A DNA stretch of 64,000 nucleotides from Aphrocallistes beatrix (GCA_963281255.1 OY725499.1:806001-870000), one strand, 5' to 3'. Shown: positions 21,449 to 33,060, counted from the first letter of the stretch. Translations and numbers: made by a program. The notes: generated by a model not told the origin, from the letters alone.

Positions 21449-22117
21449 TGATTTATATTTTTGAAATATTCTTACGTTTCGCTGCTCAGGGTAGGAATAT
21501 TTCTACATTGTACAAATTACCACTTCCACTGTATAAAGTATTGCATTAAACAATATTTGTACTACGTTTTACGGGGACGCTGTATTTGTCAGACACTTTA
21601 GCACACATTTGTCAGATAAAGTCTACTGGCAATATCAGAAATTCTCAGTATGCATTTTTCAGATATACAGTAGCAATCTCGTAGGTTGAGGGATTGTGTT
21701 TTAGTTATCCAATAAAGAATATGTGAGTTTTATTTAAAAGGAATCACTTAGAGGCAGTGGTGTAGCCAGGAATTGAAACTTGCTAGGGAACAGGTAAATG
21801 ATTTCTGTGTGACCGCGACGACGCTATAGAGTGCATTATCAATACCTCTAAACATTGGATGTATTAAAAAGAACTACTCGCATGCGAATAAGCTACTATT
21901 TACTTGCGAATAAGTTACTAAATGCATGCGAACAATTACGAATCAAATTCAAGGAACTAAATTTGGATTCCTACAGATTGGTATCTTTGGATCCCAAAAG
22001 ATTGGTATCATCGTATTGCTTCCTCTCAGTGGCGTCGACTTCCGAATTATTTCAAAGGAGTAAAATAGAATTTTGATTGCACCTTTAGCCATAGTTGGAA
22101 TCAGTAGCGTCATTTAA
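21449..22117. other. No gene; one solitary GGGG-type terminus
   Basis: Near 21573 the sequence GGGGACGCTGTATTTGTCAG resembles the termini of the element at 40868-41482, but no partner end is found. The rest shows nothing. Confidence 0.5.
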
Positions 22118-22716
22118 TAGAATATACCATAGCCTACTCTAATAATGCCTCACAGTAAAATAACCAAGGATGCGGTAATAGCCGATTGGATTAATACACG
22201 ATCAGCCTAAAATCGTTAACCATGTAGGATAGGCATTAAGAATGTATTACCAGCATATATAAACATGCCATCAAAGTACATATATTCGTTGTCAAAATTT
22301 CGATTAGTCATCATGTCATTGCGCAACAGGTTATTTTAAGCACGATTTTGGCAATTTTCTAAGCTGTTTTAAGCCTACTTCTAAATGTTATTAAGGTGTG
22401 ATTTGTGTATAGAACTAAGATTAGTACGAGTTGATTTGAAAAATTTGGAATTTTCTATTGGAATGTTGTTACATTCCTACGTTGCTATGATAAAACATTT
22501 TGAAGAGTTTGAGTCATATCCTGCAAACTGTAGGAACTAGGTCTTCAAATTTGATCGTATTTGATAGGCAATTGGCTACTTTCTATTAGGTAATAATACA
22601 ATTTAAACATCTAAATTCACAGACTATAGAGTTATGCGACAATTTAGTGTTTTGGTCACATTCTTAAAATCAACCCATAACTCAAAATTCGTTGAATTTA
22701 AAAGTTCAAGTTGCTA
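22118..22716. mobile_element. P-like foldback element, left half
   Basis: The terminus CATAGCCTACTCTAATAATG then GCCTCACAG is the family end seen at 38496, and it is related to the ends of the THAP transposon at 28982. The left arm runs to the loop near 22660 and the right arm breaks off soon after 22716. There is no coding capacity. Confidence 0.7.
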
Positions 22717-22931
22717 TTACAATTACTAAATATATAAACAGAAAATAGTATACATTCTTTACACCATGGGCTCATTTAAGATACTTGTAAGTTGAAAATA
22801 ATATCAAAACAATATCTCGAAACTACAAGTATGTCTGCAATTAAAACTGAGTCAAATCTTTTCGAACGATGAAATTAGTACCTTAGTTGATTTAGTATTG
22901 GAAAATAAGTTAAAACTCTTTGGCGCTTTCA

Positions 22932-23672
22932 GTTCGAAAAACTAATCTCAAGTGACAAAGAATCACTCTGGGAGGATATTGCTCGTACTATTTCGCGAGA
23001 TCATGGAACCATTAGGAGCAAGGATGATGTGTACCAAAGAATGGTCCAACGTCCTAGTTAAGTATAAGCCAATTATTTCTGACAAATTATCAGCAGCAAA
23101 AAAGACAGGTGGTGGACTCGCAGACGATGAACTGATAGAAATGGAACTTAAAATAAAATCTATCAAGGGAAAAAGAATCTTTTGAAGGGATTACTGGCGG
23201 CCTAGATATTTCTATGATGCCATCTAATAGCCCTCGTAGTGAGATTGAGATGCTCTCCAGTCTAGTTGCAGTTTCGTTTCAACCCTGTTGTTCACAAACT
23301 GCTAGCTCAGAATTGGTGGAACTTGACATCCATCCTCCAAAGAAGAGAAAGCTAAGTGATCCTGGGACCGATAATGTCAAGAAAAACATTTTGGAGAATG
23401 AAGTGAAAAAGGTTGAGATTCTCAAGGCAATCGAGTCTAAAATGGATAAATTCACCGAGATCATTAGTTGCAAAATGGATCATATTGCAGATAGTTTAGA
23501 TATATTAATCTCCAATCAGAGTAGACTGATTGCGATGACAGGAAACACGTCTTCAGGGATACAAACGAATCCACTACATCCTTTCCAACCTTCTGCAACT
23601 CAAATACTGCATGCATATCAGCAGCAATATTTTCCATCCTTACCTCCATTTTACAAGTCGGATAAAGACTAA
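22932..23672 (+). pseudogene. Myb/SANT-like DNA-binding protein relic
   Basis: A plausible acceptor CTTTCAG precedes the frame that reads EKLISSDKESLWEDIARTIS and continues as the typical trihelix of Myb/SANT-like domains. One shift near 23040 is needed before WSNVLVKYKPIISDKLSAAK, and a second near 23178 before EGITGGLDIS. The second half (23214-23672) has a basic patch PPKKRKL resembling a nuclear localisation signal, then a helical region with heptad-like spacing. Such Myb/SANT-like proteins accompany Harbinger and related DNA transposons, and domesticated versions exist. With two frameshifts it is probably dead. No neighbouring transposase of that type is visible. Confidence 0.65.
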
Positions 23673-24067
23673 AATAAATATGTTTAATTATGTTGTTATC
23701 TCAATACACCAACTAATTAAAATAATCATTATCACTGATTGCGAATTTTCTGCCCACCTGTCGTAAAATTAAGGAATTCGATTTCAATATACCAAATATT
23801 AAAAATCGACTTGATCCAATGCATAACGAAAGTATTTACAGTATGATTGAGAAATACGTAATATGTACTTAATTTATAATGAATTTAAACAAAAGCTGAG
23901 TATTATTACTTAGTTTTGCTTAAAGTTTAAGTTTAAGAAGTTTAGTAAATCAGGCCCTTGGAACCTGAAAATTGGCTGCTAATAGAACAATATTGCAAAT
24001 AAGGGAGTTGCTAATAAGCGAATTCCACTGTATACGTATATAGATTAAGGATTCAAGTCGTTGCTGC
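23673..24067. other. No gene recognised
   Basis: AT-rich sequence without repeats that I can assign. Confidence 0.5.
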
Positions 24068-24843
24068 TAATCTTATATATTAAATGTTAGGATTTTTTTG
24101 TTTGTTTGTCCGAATTGATTGAAGAATTGGGAAGTCGTAGAGATACGAAAATTGGCATGTAGGTGTCAAATGATGAATCTACGATTAAGTTCGAAGACCT
24201 AAGCGAAATTTTCACACCTCTGCAAAAAAAATGGAAAACAATTTTTCACACCTTTTCTATACAATACTATATACTGTTTCACTCTCACAATAAAAATCAT
24301 TGTACGAAACTATTGTAGGCTGTCATTGTTATTAATACTTCAAAGCAATAACTTATATAGATGTCTCAATTATATTATAGTGTATAGCAATTAAAAAGTT
24401 TTTGTGTGTATTTTCACACCTTTATATGCATATTTTAACATCATTTGACGAATTTTCAAAAATATGCTAGAGACTAGCTTCCAACGGTTGACATGGGATT
24501 TTTAGGGGTGTAGATTTCGAATATTATATTTTCAACTCGATATGATAAAATATTTGTTTACCTTTGTTTATAATAGATACATAAAGTAAAAAAAATTACA
24601 AAAATATGCTAGAAACTAGCTTCCAATGGTTGACATGGGGTTTTCAGGGGTGTAGATTTCGAATATCATATTTTCAGATCGATATGATAAATTATTTGTT
24701 TACTTTTGTTTGCATTATATATAGTATAAAGTAAACAAATTCCCAAATAGGCTAGATTGAGTAACTCCAGGCGCGCGCATGGAGACTCTGCGGACACAAA
24801 GTGTCTGCAAGCTGCGCAGCGCATGCAAGCGAAGCGCGCTTGT
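24068..24843 (+). mobile_element. Helitron-like non-autonomous element, type B
   Basis: It starts TCTTATATATTAAATGTTAG, then TTTGTCCGAATTGATTGAAG. It has two internal 150-base units. It ends in the GC-rich module at 24770-24843, GCGAAGCGCGCTTG followed by T. Confidence 0.6.
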
Positions 24844-24916
24844 TGTAATAAAATGCCTATGATAGAGACTGGATGGAATACAACAGCCATTAATAATTAT
24901 ATAAACTATTGTGCAT

Positions 24917-25302
24917 CAGAGTGGACCATGGGTCACTTACTGTGACCCAGACCCATTCTAACCCATCCCATGCGTGACCCATGACCCATCATATGACCCA
25001 ATTAATTTGTTGTGGTTGGCTATAAACACATTTAAATATAAAAACAACGTTGCATGAATCTTTCAAATTGTACTTCAGTTAAGAGTATTTATTAATAAAC
25101 ATCCATCATAATTTCAATTAGGTCATGTTCACATGGGTCACTGGGTTACTGGGTTACTGGGTTACTGGGTTACTGGGTTACTGGGTTACTGGGTTACTGG
25201 GTCACTGGGTCACTGGGTCACTTGGGGCACTGGGTCAAGAGGTCGTGACCCATGACCCATGTGACCCATGACCCATGACCCAGTGACCCATGGTCCACTG
25301 TG
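24917..25302. mobile_element. hAT-like MITE with 8-bp minisatellite, perfect TSD
   Basis: The ends are CAGAGTGGACCATGGGTCAC and its inverse GTGACCCATGGTCCACTGTG. The perfect 8-bp target duplication TTGTGCAT lies at 24909-24916 and 25303-25310. Between 25130 and 25240 about 13 tandem copies of CTGGGTTA or CTGGGTCA repeat the terminal motif TGGGTCAC. There is no coding capacity. Confidence 0.85.
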
Positions 25303-25502
25303 TTGTGCATAGTTAGGTATAATCTACATATTCTTGTCATATTCTTGTTTGACATATTATTATAATTTATCATCATAGAAAAATGTACTAAAATTGTAAT
25401 ATTACATACAGTTGCAATGAACTTTGAATCAATCGGATTGGATTTTTGGTTGGGATTTAACATTATAACCACCAAAACCTCGATCTTAAAATAGTATCGT
25501 CT

Positions 25503-25800
25503 AATATCTTTACTATTAAAACTCGATTAATGTTTATATATTTATGTATACAAGCGCGCTTCGCTTGCTTGCGCTGCGCGGCTGGCGGACACTTTGTGTT
25601 CGCTGGAGGCTCCCTTCGGTCGCCTGATGTCACATTGATTAATTATGAGGGAGATAGCATCTCTAAATGCGTCTGTCTTACTGTTAAAATCGATATCACT
25701 CGAAAAATCATCAAAATTTTTGATGCTAAATGATGACGTCATAACAGAGTGATGAACGACATTTCCGTCTGAGCTCAGAACTTACTATATATATATACGT
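25503..25800 (-). mobile_element. Type A element, reverse core
   Basis: TCTTTACTATTAAAACTCG is the outer terminal motif. The GC-rich module follows in reverse (25553-25625), then the core to about 25740, which breaks off in a TA tract. Confidence 0.6.
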
Positions 25801-25819
25801 ATATATACTTGTATATATA

Positions 25820-26302
25820 CACATTAATCGAGTTTACTAGTAACAAGCGCGCTTCGCTTGCTTGCGCTGCGCGGCTGGCGGACACTTTGTGTCCACCGGA
25901 GGCTCCCTTCGGTCGCCTGAGGTCACATTGATTAATTATGAGGGAGATAACATCTCTAAACACGTACGTCTTACTGTTAAAATCGATATCACTCGAAAAA
26001 TCACCGAAATTATTGATGCGTAATGATGAGGTCATAACAGAGTGATGAGTCATCATTTTTAATGATGGTTGCATATATGTGAGTTATGTTAGTATACAGA
26101 TTCTATTAAAATTTCAGCTTTCTATCTCCTCTAATGACTGAGTTATGCTCGAATAACTGTATTGCTTAGCTTTTAAAAATGTGACGATGACGTCATAATT
26201 CCATGATGAGTCGACATTTTCGTGAGCCATAGCCAAAAGACTGCACATGCAAAAAATCAGCTTTCTGCGCCTGGCAGTTTCTTCAATCAATTCGTTACAG
26301 AG
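25820..26302 (-). mobile_element. Type A element, reverse core, nearly complete
   Basis: The GC-rich module is at 25843-25920, starting CAAGCGCGCTTCGCTTGC. The core runs to CTTCAATCAATTCGTTACAG at about 26298. This is the full family core on the minus strand. Confidence 0.65.
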
Positions 26303-26423
26303 ATATATATATATATGTTACAGGGTATCTGTAAAATCAGGGTAATTGTAATTACCCTGATTTTTTTAGGGTAATTGTAATTACCCTGATTTTACAGATA
26401 CCCTGTAACATATATATATATAC
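26303..26423. repeat. Near-perfect 120-bp palindrome
   Basis: CAGGGTATCTGTAAAATCAG at 26321 is mirrored by CTGATTTTACAGATACCCTG ending at 26405. AGGGTAATTGTAATTACCCT appears twice in the middle, and the AT tracts outside are also symmetric. It may be a minimal hAT-like MITE, since the ends are CAGGG/CCCTG, but the flanks are palindromic, so no target duplication can be read. Confidence 0.7.
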
Positions 26424-26428
26424 ACACA

Positions 26429-27009
26429 CATCCTTACTATTAAAACTCGATCAATGTGTATACTACTATATGCGTATATATATATATATGTAACGAATTG
26501 ATTGAAGAAACTGCCGGTCATAGAAAGCTGATTTTTGGCATGTGGGAGTCTTTTGGCTATGGCTCCACTAAGTTCTGAGCTCAGACCAAAATGTCGGAAT
26601 TATGACGTCATTGTCACATTTTACAAAGTTAAGCAATACAGTTATTCGAGCATAACTCAGCTATGATAGGAGATAGAAGGATGAAATTTTAATAGAATGT
26701 GTATATTAATATATATCAAATATGATGCAACTCTTATCAAAAGGTGATGGCTCATCACTCAGTTATGACGTCATCATTCGCATTAAAATTTTGAAAATTG
26801 ATAAATTTGATTATTTTTCGAGTGATATCGATTTTAACAGGAAGACAGACATATTTAGGGATGTTATCTCCCTTATAATTAATCAATGTGACTCCAGGCG
26901 ACCGAAGGGAGCCTCTGGCGGATACGAAGTGTTCGCCAGCCGCGCAGCGCAGCAAGCGAAACGCGCTTGTATATATATAAACATTAATCGAGTTTTAATA
27001 GTAAGGATG
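26429..27009 (+). mobile_element. Type A element with both terminal inverted motifs
   Basis: CATCCTTACTATTAAAACTC at the left edge is mirrored by GAGTTTTAATAGTAAGGATG at the right edge. Inside are an AT tract, TGTAACGAATTGATTGAAG, the core, and the GC-rich module at 26895-26968. This is the best complete copy of the family in the window. Confidence 0.7.
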
Positions 27010-28974
27010 ATATATATATATATACGTATATCCATAGCATTCTAATACACTAAGGCAACGGCGCAGACCTTTTTTTCTCGACCATGGATTGGTTAAACGA
27101 TCCAAGCGAATTTTTCACTGATTATCAATTTAATATGTATTCGCTTTCTATTTGTGCACCACACTTACTAAAGTAATATCATTGGGTTCAAAAGGTTAAG
27201 TACTTAATACATAAGCGTTTATAATTATAATAAGTTCAATTTTAATTGCAAACAAACAAATACATTCGAAATAGATTCATAGCACAGCACAGCAAGACAC
27301 TAAGCACGAATCATTATTGAAAGGGTGAATCACATGAATTAAAATTAGAACTGAGGGATGTTATGAAGGGAAGATAATATTCTAAGATTAAGGAAGATCA
27401 AAACGTTGTTATTCCGTTAGACATCACTTCTCTTTCTTCATCCTTTATCCGGTCTTGTCACACCATTCCTAAGAGAAGAATTATTATACTTTTGAAGTTT
27501 AGAGTTGTCAATTTTTGAGAATGGAAGGTATCTGGTGCTAAATCGTCATGAGACATCGATTATAAAGACATTTTTTACACAAGCATTGGGCCCTGATTCG
27601 CGATTTTCGCTGCGTGCCAGGACACATTTTCTTTCTCAAAACTCGCCATACAAAACACATTTCTAAGCCTTAGAATCGAAAAATCTTTTAACATCATTGA
27701 AAATATTCGAATTACAATCTATAAGGGCCATAATAAATAACTAAGATCGTTTGAGTATAAGAAATTTTATACCTAATGAAGCTTGTAACAGAACTTAATT
27801 GACACCCTGTACATCGTTTATCAGTTGTTAAATAGGTTAGATTTTTTGTATAAGAAGAAACTGCACACCCAGCCACGTTATTTAGGTTTTCAATTTGTGA
27901 ATCATCAAATACAGGTCAGCAATATATTTTAATCATTTGTAACAAACTCAAAATTAAAATATATTAAATACATTTCTTCATTAAAATCCCTGCAAACTAA
28001 TCAAATATTCTTTGAGAGCTATGACTACTGTGAATAGTAAAGTTGTTTCAGCTCTAAAAAACCTCAGTGGGGATGCGGGCAGGCGTTGTATCATTACTAT
28101 TATCTCATTATTTTATAATATAATCAAGGCTGCTAATTTGATATATAATTGGCTACAAACAATCAATTCACGCATTGAAGTCTCAATAACCATCAATATA
28201 TTTTGAAATGCTGGTATATCGACTGTATAACTCAATCTCTAGCAATAAATCCTTGTACTTGAAATATAATGGGATACTGATCCCAAAAAAGACAATATAT
28301 GCGGTAGATAAATATTGATGCGGGCGAGGAGATGATACACGATCCCAATTAACAGTCCTATACTAGGATTATTGGAATGTTGTTTAATTAAAAAAAATGT
28401 GAGATGATTGGATAATTGAAGTCGACGTTCAATATCCAAAATTTGACAATAAGAAATATTATAGTTTGAACTAGATATCTGACAATATAATATCCCGAAA
28501 TGATGTTTTATTCAGTTTAATGGATCATTTTGTATTCGATCCTGTTTGTAAATATAGATTTCTGAAATAATTATCTTGATAAAAAATAATTATTGGACAC
28601 ATGAGCTATCCAGGCGTTTCGTAGGTCGAGCGTCGAGGTCGATAAGCTAAGAAAGAAGATCTGAAAATGAACTAACTAAGAACTTATCTACCTATTCTTC
28701 GTTGTCAGTTATGCTCTTAGTAGAGTAGGCAGATTCCATCAGCAATCGTTCAGTGTGGTCCAAAGATAGTCTCTTAGGCTTGGAATTCCATTCAGAAAGA
28801 TAGGAAGGGTAGTCGGGGAATATACTGGGTACTGAAGTTTTCTTTCGCTATTATACCTGGAAACTGTAATAGTACGAAGCCCATCATTGTAGGTAATGGT
28901 TCTCTCTATGTCATCTGGTTTAAAATGATGTATACATATCTAAACGGAGTAGAAGTGTAAAAATCAGTTAATAC
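27010..28974. other. Repeat relics, no gene
   Basis: At 27033 a solitary P-like terminus begins (CATAGCATTCTAATACACTA), related to the end at 50034. At 27500-27812 lies a half copy of the TA-type MITE of 14100-14861, ending GACACCCTGTA. The remaining stretches (27100-27500 and 27813-28974) show no gene. Confidence 0.55.
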
Positions 28975-29233
28975 GTATAACCATGGCCTACTTAACTCAG
29001 GCCTCACAGTAGAATGGAAATATTGTACCAGGGATGCAGTCGAAGCCGGTAATTGTTAATTAACCACAAGGTTTTATTCATGTTTATCTATTCACAATTA
29101 CTCATAACATTTTCATACAATCATGTTCGTATATACTTTAATTTATAAAAATAGCATCTATATATAATTTAATCATAATAATAAATATTTACATACATTT
29201 CTTTTTTGCACTAGCTACGTACTTACATTTGAA

Positions 29234-30812
29234 ATGCCGACCAGTTGCTCGGCACCTGGCTGCAAGTGTAACTACAAGTCTGAAGATCGTGTGACTCTTT
29301 TCAAGATGCCGCAGAAACCAGATCAACTTAGACACGCTTGGGTTCGGGCACTCCGCAGAGATGATATAGACGAGTTAAATGCTGTTTACGTCTGTGTGAA
29401 ACTTTAGGACTGAAGATATCAAGTACACGCACAAGGTTCCCAACGGAGATGGTACTTTTCCCGAAATCCCTAGAGTGAACCCAAAGCTGAAAGATGATGC
29501 TGTACCAGTCTTTCTACCAGGATGTCCCTCATACTACTCCCAATCTGCAGCTAAGCGAAGTCGTCGGTCTCTCGACTCAAAAGATTACCTCAATCAAGCT
29601 TTGACACTTAGCCTGAGATCTGATGCAGAAGAAAAAGAGAGATTTAAGGTTAGCTGCTCCCAGGAAATGCAAGGTAAGTTATCACTTATTTATTTACCTA
29701 AAACCTGGTCATTATGGTACCCAGATGAACATAGCTTGAATTTTATGCGTCCTAGTTTAGAGAATTCTAGTATACTAGTTGATGTTTATTTGGTAGTAAC
29801 GTTCGATCTTTCTATCAAGGCCTTTTATAAAAATGTGATTTTTCCACATTCACTCAGTTGCCTCAGTGATATTCGACAACTTGAATCACTTGTGAATGAA
29901 ATTTCTAGCGCGCCTTATCGATGTGAGCCATCTAAGAATTCTTAATCTACTGCTTCCCATATATCATCAGCGAATGTTCATATCCAACAAGCCATTGATA
30001 TTATGCATACCAGTTCGGATGTGGAAACATCTGAGCATCCAGAAATTTGTCGACTCCAATTCATTCAATGCCAGTTAGAAAACAGTCTTGTTCCCAAAAA
30101 TAGACGTAGATACAACATACTCACACAAATATTTTCTCTTAAAACACATCTCGCCAGCTTGTTATAAGTATCTCCAGCACATGCCTTGCCTATCACTTCC
30201 TCACTTCAATACTTTAGAAAAATTGTACTCTTCATTTGGGCTCGAAAATGAATTCTTTCCATTCCTGAGGCAAGCGACGTGTTCTTTTTCGAATGAACAA
30301 AAACATGTCATCCTTCAAATGGATGAACTTCACGTAAAACCCGGTACAGTAGAACTCGGTTAGTACGTACTCGGGATACAACGTACTTCGGCTTAGTACG
30401 TACTCATTTCTCTGAACCAGAATTCATTTATTATCTGGATTCCTATGTAATATCAACTCGGTTAGAACGTACTTACGGATAGTACGTGCTTTTTTCCGCT
30501 TCCTGGAGGGGTACGTCTTATCCGAGTTCTACTGTATATCATACAAGGGAGGCAAAATTATAGGATCCAATATATGTCCAGATAATCCTATGAAAACTGT
30601 ATTTGCTATCATGGTCTCTAGCCTTCAGAAAAAATGGTCCTGCATTGTTCGTCTGTTACCATGAAGGGCCAGCGAGGAAAATTCTAGTCGAGCTTGCTTT
30701 AAACTTAATAGTAGATAGCAATTATTGTGATGTCTGGGAAAATACATATCCTTCCTGCAATATTCCTCGTTTTTCTATTCTAGGTTGTTATTTGTTTCAG
30801 GAAATTGTATGA
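29234..30812 (+). pseudogene. P-element/THAP9-like transposase, broken
   Basis: The ATG at 29234 starts a THAP zinc finger: CSAPGCKCNYKSEDRVTLFK with the C-x4-C spacing, then the conserved LRHAWVRAL helix. A one-base shift near 29400 separates this from RTEDIKYTHK, the end of the THAP motif. The long frame 29403-29945 holds the linker. The frame 30088-30346 reads SPACYKYLQHM and LSLPHFNTLEKL, typical of the P transposase core, and MDELHVKPG is the DE-rich start of its RNase H-like catalytic region. A TA-type MITE (30347-30535) interrupts exactly there, and the sequence resumes as YKGGKIIGSNICPDNP. The region past 30600 needs one more shift. The C-terminal part is short compared with THAP9. 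The protein would have bound the transposon ends and cut DNA; it is dead now. Confidence 0.8.
30347..30535. mobile_element. TA-type MITE inside the P-like transposase gene
   Basis: CAGTAGAACTCGGTTAGTAC at the left faces ATCCGAGTTCTACTG at the right. TA lies on both sides (30345-30346 and 30536-30537). TTAGTACGTACT-like motifs recur inside. Taking out the element and one TA leaves the transposase reading frame continuous. Confidence 0.8.
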
Positions 30813-31360
30813 TAGCTAATAATGTAAAAAATTATAATTCCATGGTAGTATGTAGAGGAATTGAAAAACGTAAATTGAAATTTAACTCTTAATATCCTTA
30901 TATTTTAATATAGTATGTGTTTAACTTTATTTTTCTTTATTTAGTTCAGCTGTAAGCGCGGCCAACCTTTCTCACATGCCAGTAACTCAACCCTCAATTT
31001 GTTAATCGGAGACAACAACATCGCTAAAATGATCCAAATAAAGTTTATGTATTGTAAAACTGTTTTAATATACATTATTAATTGTGATTGTAATAGTATT
31101 GTCTTGTTTATTTCAATTATTTAAATGAAATATATGATATATATCTTCAATACTCAATATAGTATAGTATGATGGAGACATTTAAAATAGAAATTAATGA
31201 GGGTTAGATCAAATGTGAACGCTCAAGGCTATCACTCAAATCATTATGCACTAAAATTACCACGAAATATTGAAAAGTTGGTATTTCATTGTTCGGCTTC
31301 AAACGCATCCCTGGTCCAAATTTCACATTCTACTGTGAGGCCTGAGTTAAGTAGGCCATG

Positions 31361-31781
31361 GTATAACACATAAATTATAGAAACTTACTCATATTAGCGT
31401 GTTTGCTTCCTAGTCTTTCCGTGCGCGTGGAATTACCCTAAACGATCACTTTGGGAAATGAAAAGCAGAAGGATATTCTCCTTCACTTTTATAGTTGGAC
31501 TTGCAGCCTGGAACAACACAGGACATTGTCGTTCGGGAAGAGTAATAAAGATTGATGCTTATGGGCATGGTATTATACAGCCCTCTAGAGATACGCTCCT
31601 AATTTCAAACCCCTAAATTTTCATACGCCTAAATCGATAAATTACCATTCTGGATTTTTAAGGTCCTAAACACTTTGAGGCTTATAATCATACGCCTAAA
31701 GGAGCGTCTCGCGCTCCTAGATAATACCTTACTTATGAGGAGTGTTTCGGATCAACTTTGAGTCATGTATAGGAAAAGACA
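31361..31781. other. Small MITE and a possible short leader ORF
   Basis: From 31588 to 31722, GAGATACGCTCCTAA and GGAGCGTCTCGCGCTCC face each other, suggesting a small MITE. An ATG at 31459 opens a 53-codon frame with a hydrophobic start (FSFTFIVGLAAW) and a possible GTATTA donor after GHG. It could be a signal-peptide exon, but there is no partner exon and the support is weak. Confidence 0.3.
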
Positions 31782-33060
31782 GTGATTTGTAAACTTCACA
31801 ACAAGGTACAGTGGATGCACCAGATCGAGGAGCCTTATATAAGTCCCAAAGAAAAGTTTGATATATCTCAAAGAGAGCTTCCCAATTCTGAAGCTGTCAT
31901 GTCCGACACTAGCAACAGAGGCGAAAGTGAACAATTTGTCCGTGAATGGTTAGCAGCGAACCTTCTTATAATTAATGACTATACAATTCGAATGGAAGCT
32001 GAGAACATTGAAATTTTTACATATATGGTGAATTTTCTAGCTTCTAACTGTATAAAACCTCATGATATACTTCTCGTACATGACTCTATCCCCCTATTTT
32101 TATGCGAAATATATTCATTTTTCATGGTTCTTTCCTCATCAGAACTTTCATGGTTGAAAGAAGAGTTGAAGCCTGGATATTTAGAACAAGTTCAGTCTAA
32201 GTATTCTATTCTTGTTAAAGATGAATGTTACTGTTACGAATTAGGTTAGAACTGGCTAGTAAGTAACACCTGTGAAACTAGTCAGATAGGCACTTACTGC
32301 TCTTCTATTTATACTAGACTAATGTGCAGCTAGTTAGTGTAGCTCACAGCTTAATTGTTATTTCTTGCGTATCACTGATATTATACTATATTCTACGTAC
32401 ACATAACATTACTATTATAAACTTGTTCCACTTTTACAGCATCAAAACACTTTGAGAGACCTGAGAGACCTACTACTAATGAAATCCAAAACCAAAGCTG
32501 TGGTTTCCAGCACTTAGTCTTGCCAATTGATTTGCTGTGGAGTTGATTATCAAGTTTTTTTCAAATTTGAATCGTAACCACATGTTATTTTAAACCCTAA
32601 AAAGGCATTAGAATATCTGAACCTGGTAGAGTTTGTTAGTCAAACGAAGGATGCATTAGAGGAATTGCACAATTTGGGATATGCACACAGTGATGTAAGA
32701 CTGCCTAACATTTGTCTTTCGAAAGATTCGAAGCTTAAGTTAATCGACTTTGATCGTGCCATGGTTACCAAATCGCGCCACGCTGCCAGGAATAACAATA
32801 ATTTCTTCCATGTAGTGCCTAAAAGGACTGCTGCTTCATTGGACTACAAACAGCTTGGTTTGCTCATCCTCCAGTTGAAAAACAGTTTGATCAATTGGAT
32901 GGATTTGAAAACTAAAATAGTGGAAGAAAATTTCGCCGATGGGCCATTTTTATCAAGACTGATATTTCATGATGAGTTTGATGATGAACTTTCCAAAGAG
33001 ATGAATGGTCCAAAGAGTTTAGACTGTCTACTTAGTATTGTTATTCAATATTTTGATTAG
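31782..33060 (+). pseudogene. Nuclease-like/kinase fusion gene, broken copy
   Basis: This is a decayed paralogue of the intact gene at 41671-43134, in the same orientation. The N-terminal 50 codons are missing. The part from EEPYISP to DILLVHDSIPLFLCEI is present. Then about 290 bases are deleted relative to the intact copy, removing most of the C-terminal half of the nuclease-like domain. It resumes at FFMVLSSSELSWLKEEL. A foreign insertion of about 185 bases follows at roughly 32243-32427, then shifts and a duplication of GAGAGACCT. From 32665 the kinase-like core is open again, with HSDVRLPNIC (catalytic loop) and LIDFDRAM (metal-binding DFD). The 3' flank is conserved with that of the intact copy. 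Confidence 0.85.

Larger units (their letters stand above)
28982..31360 (+). mobile_element. P-like DNA transposon with THAP transposase
   Basis: Inverted ends of about 57 bases lie at both edges: CATGGCCTACTTAACTCAGG at the left and CCTGAGTTAAGTAGGCCATG at the right, each followed inward by the AGTAGAAT and CAGGGATGC phrases. A 7-bp direct duplication GTATAAC flanks it (28975-28981 and 31361-31367). The P superfamily usually makes 7- or 8-bp duplications. It carries one broken transposase gene (29234-30812). The short region between gene and ends is AT-rich. This is the only P-like copy in the window that has coding sequence, and its ends resemble those of the foldback elements at 2975, 22118, 38496 and 38624. 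Confidence 0.85.

Noticed and set aside
19526-27045. Several frames of 60-107 codons with similar peptides (RRPKGASGGHKVSASRAAQ type)
   Set aside because: They are translations of the GC-rich hairpin module and core of the type A elements in both orientations. The similarity is at DNA level and includes non-coding orientation, so they are not a protein family.
31459-31620. 53-codon ORF with signal-peptide-like start
   Set aside because: The last third lies in a small MITE and no partner exon is visible; kept only as a remark in the stretch annotation.
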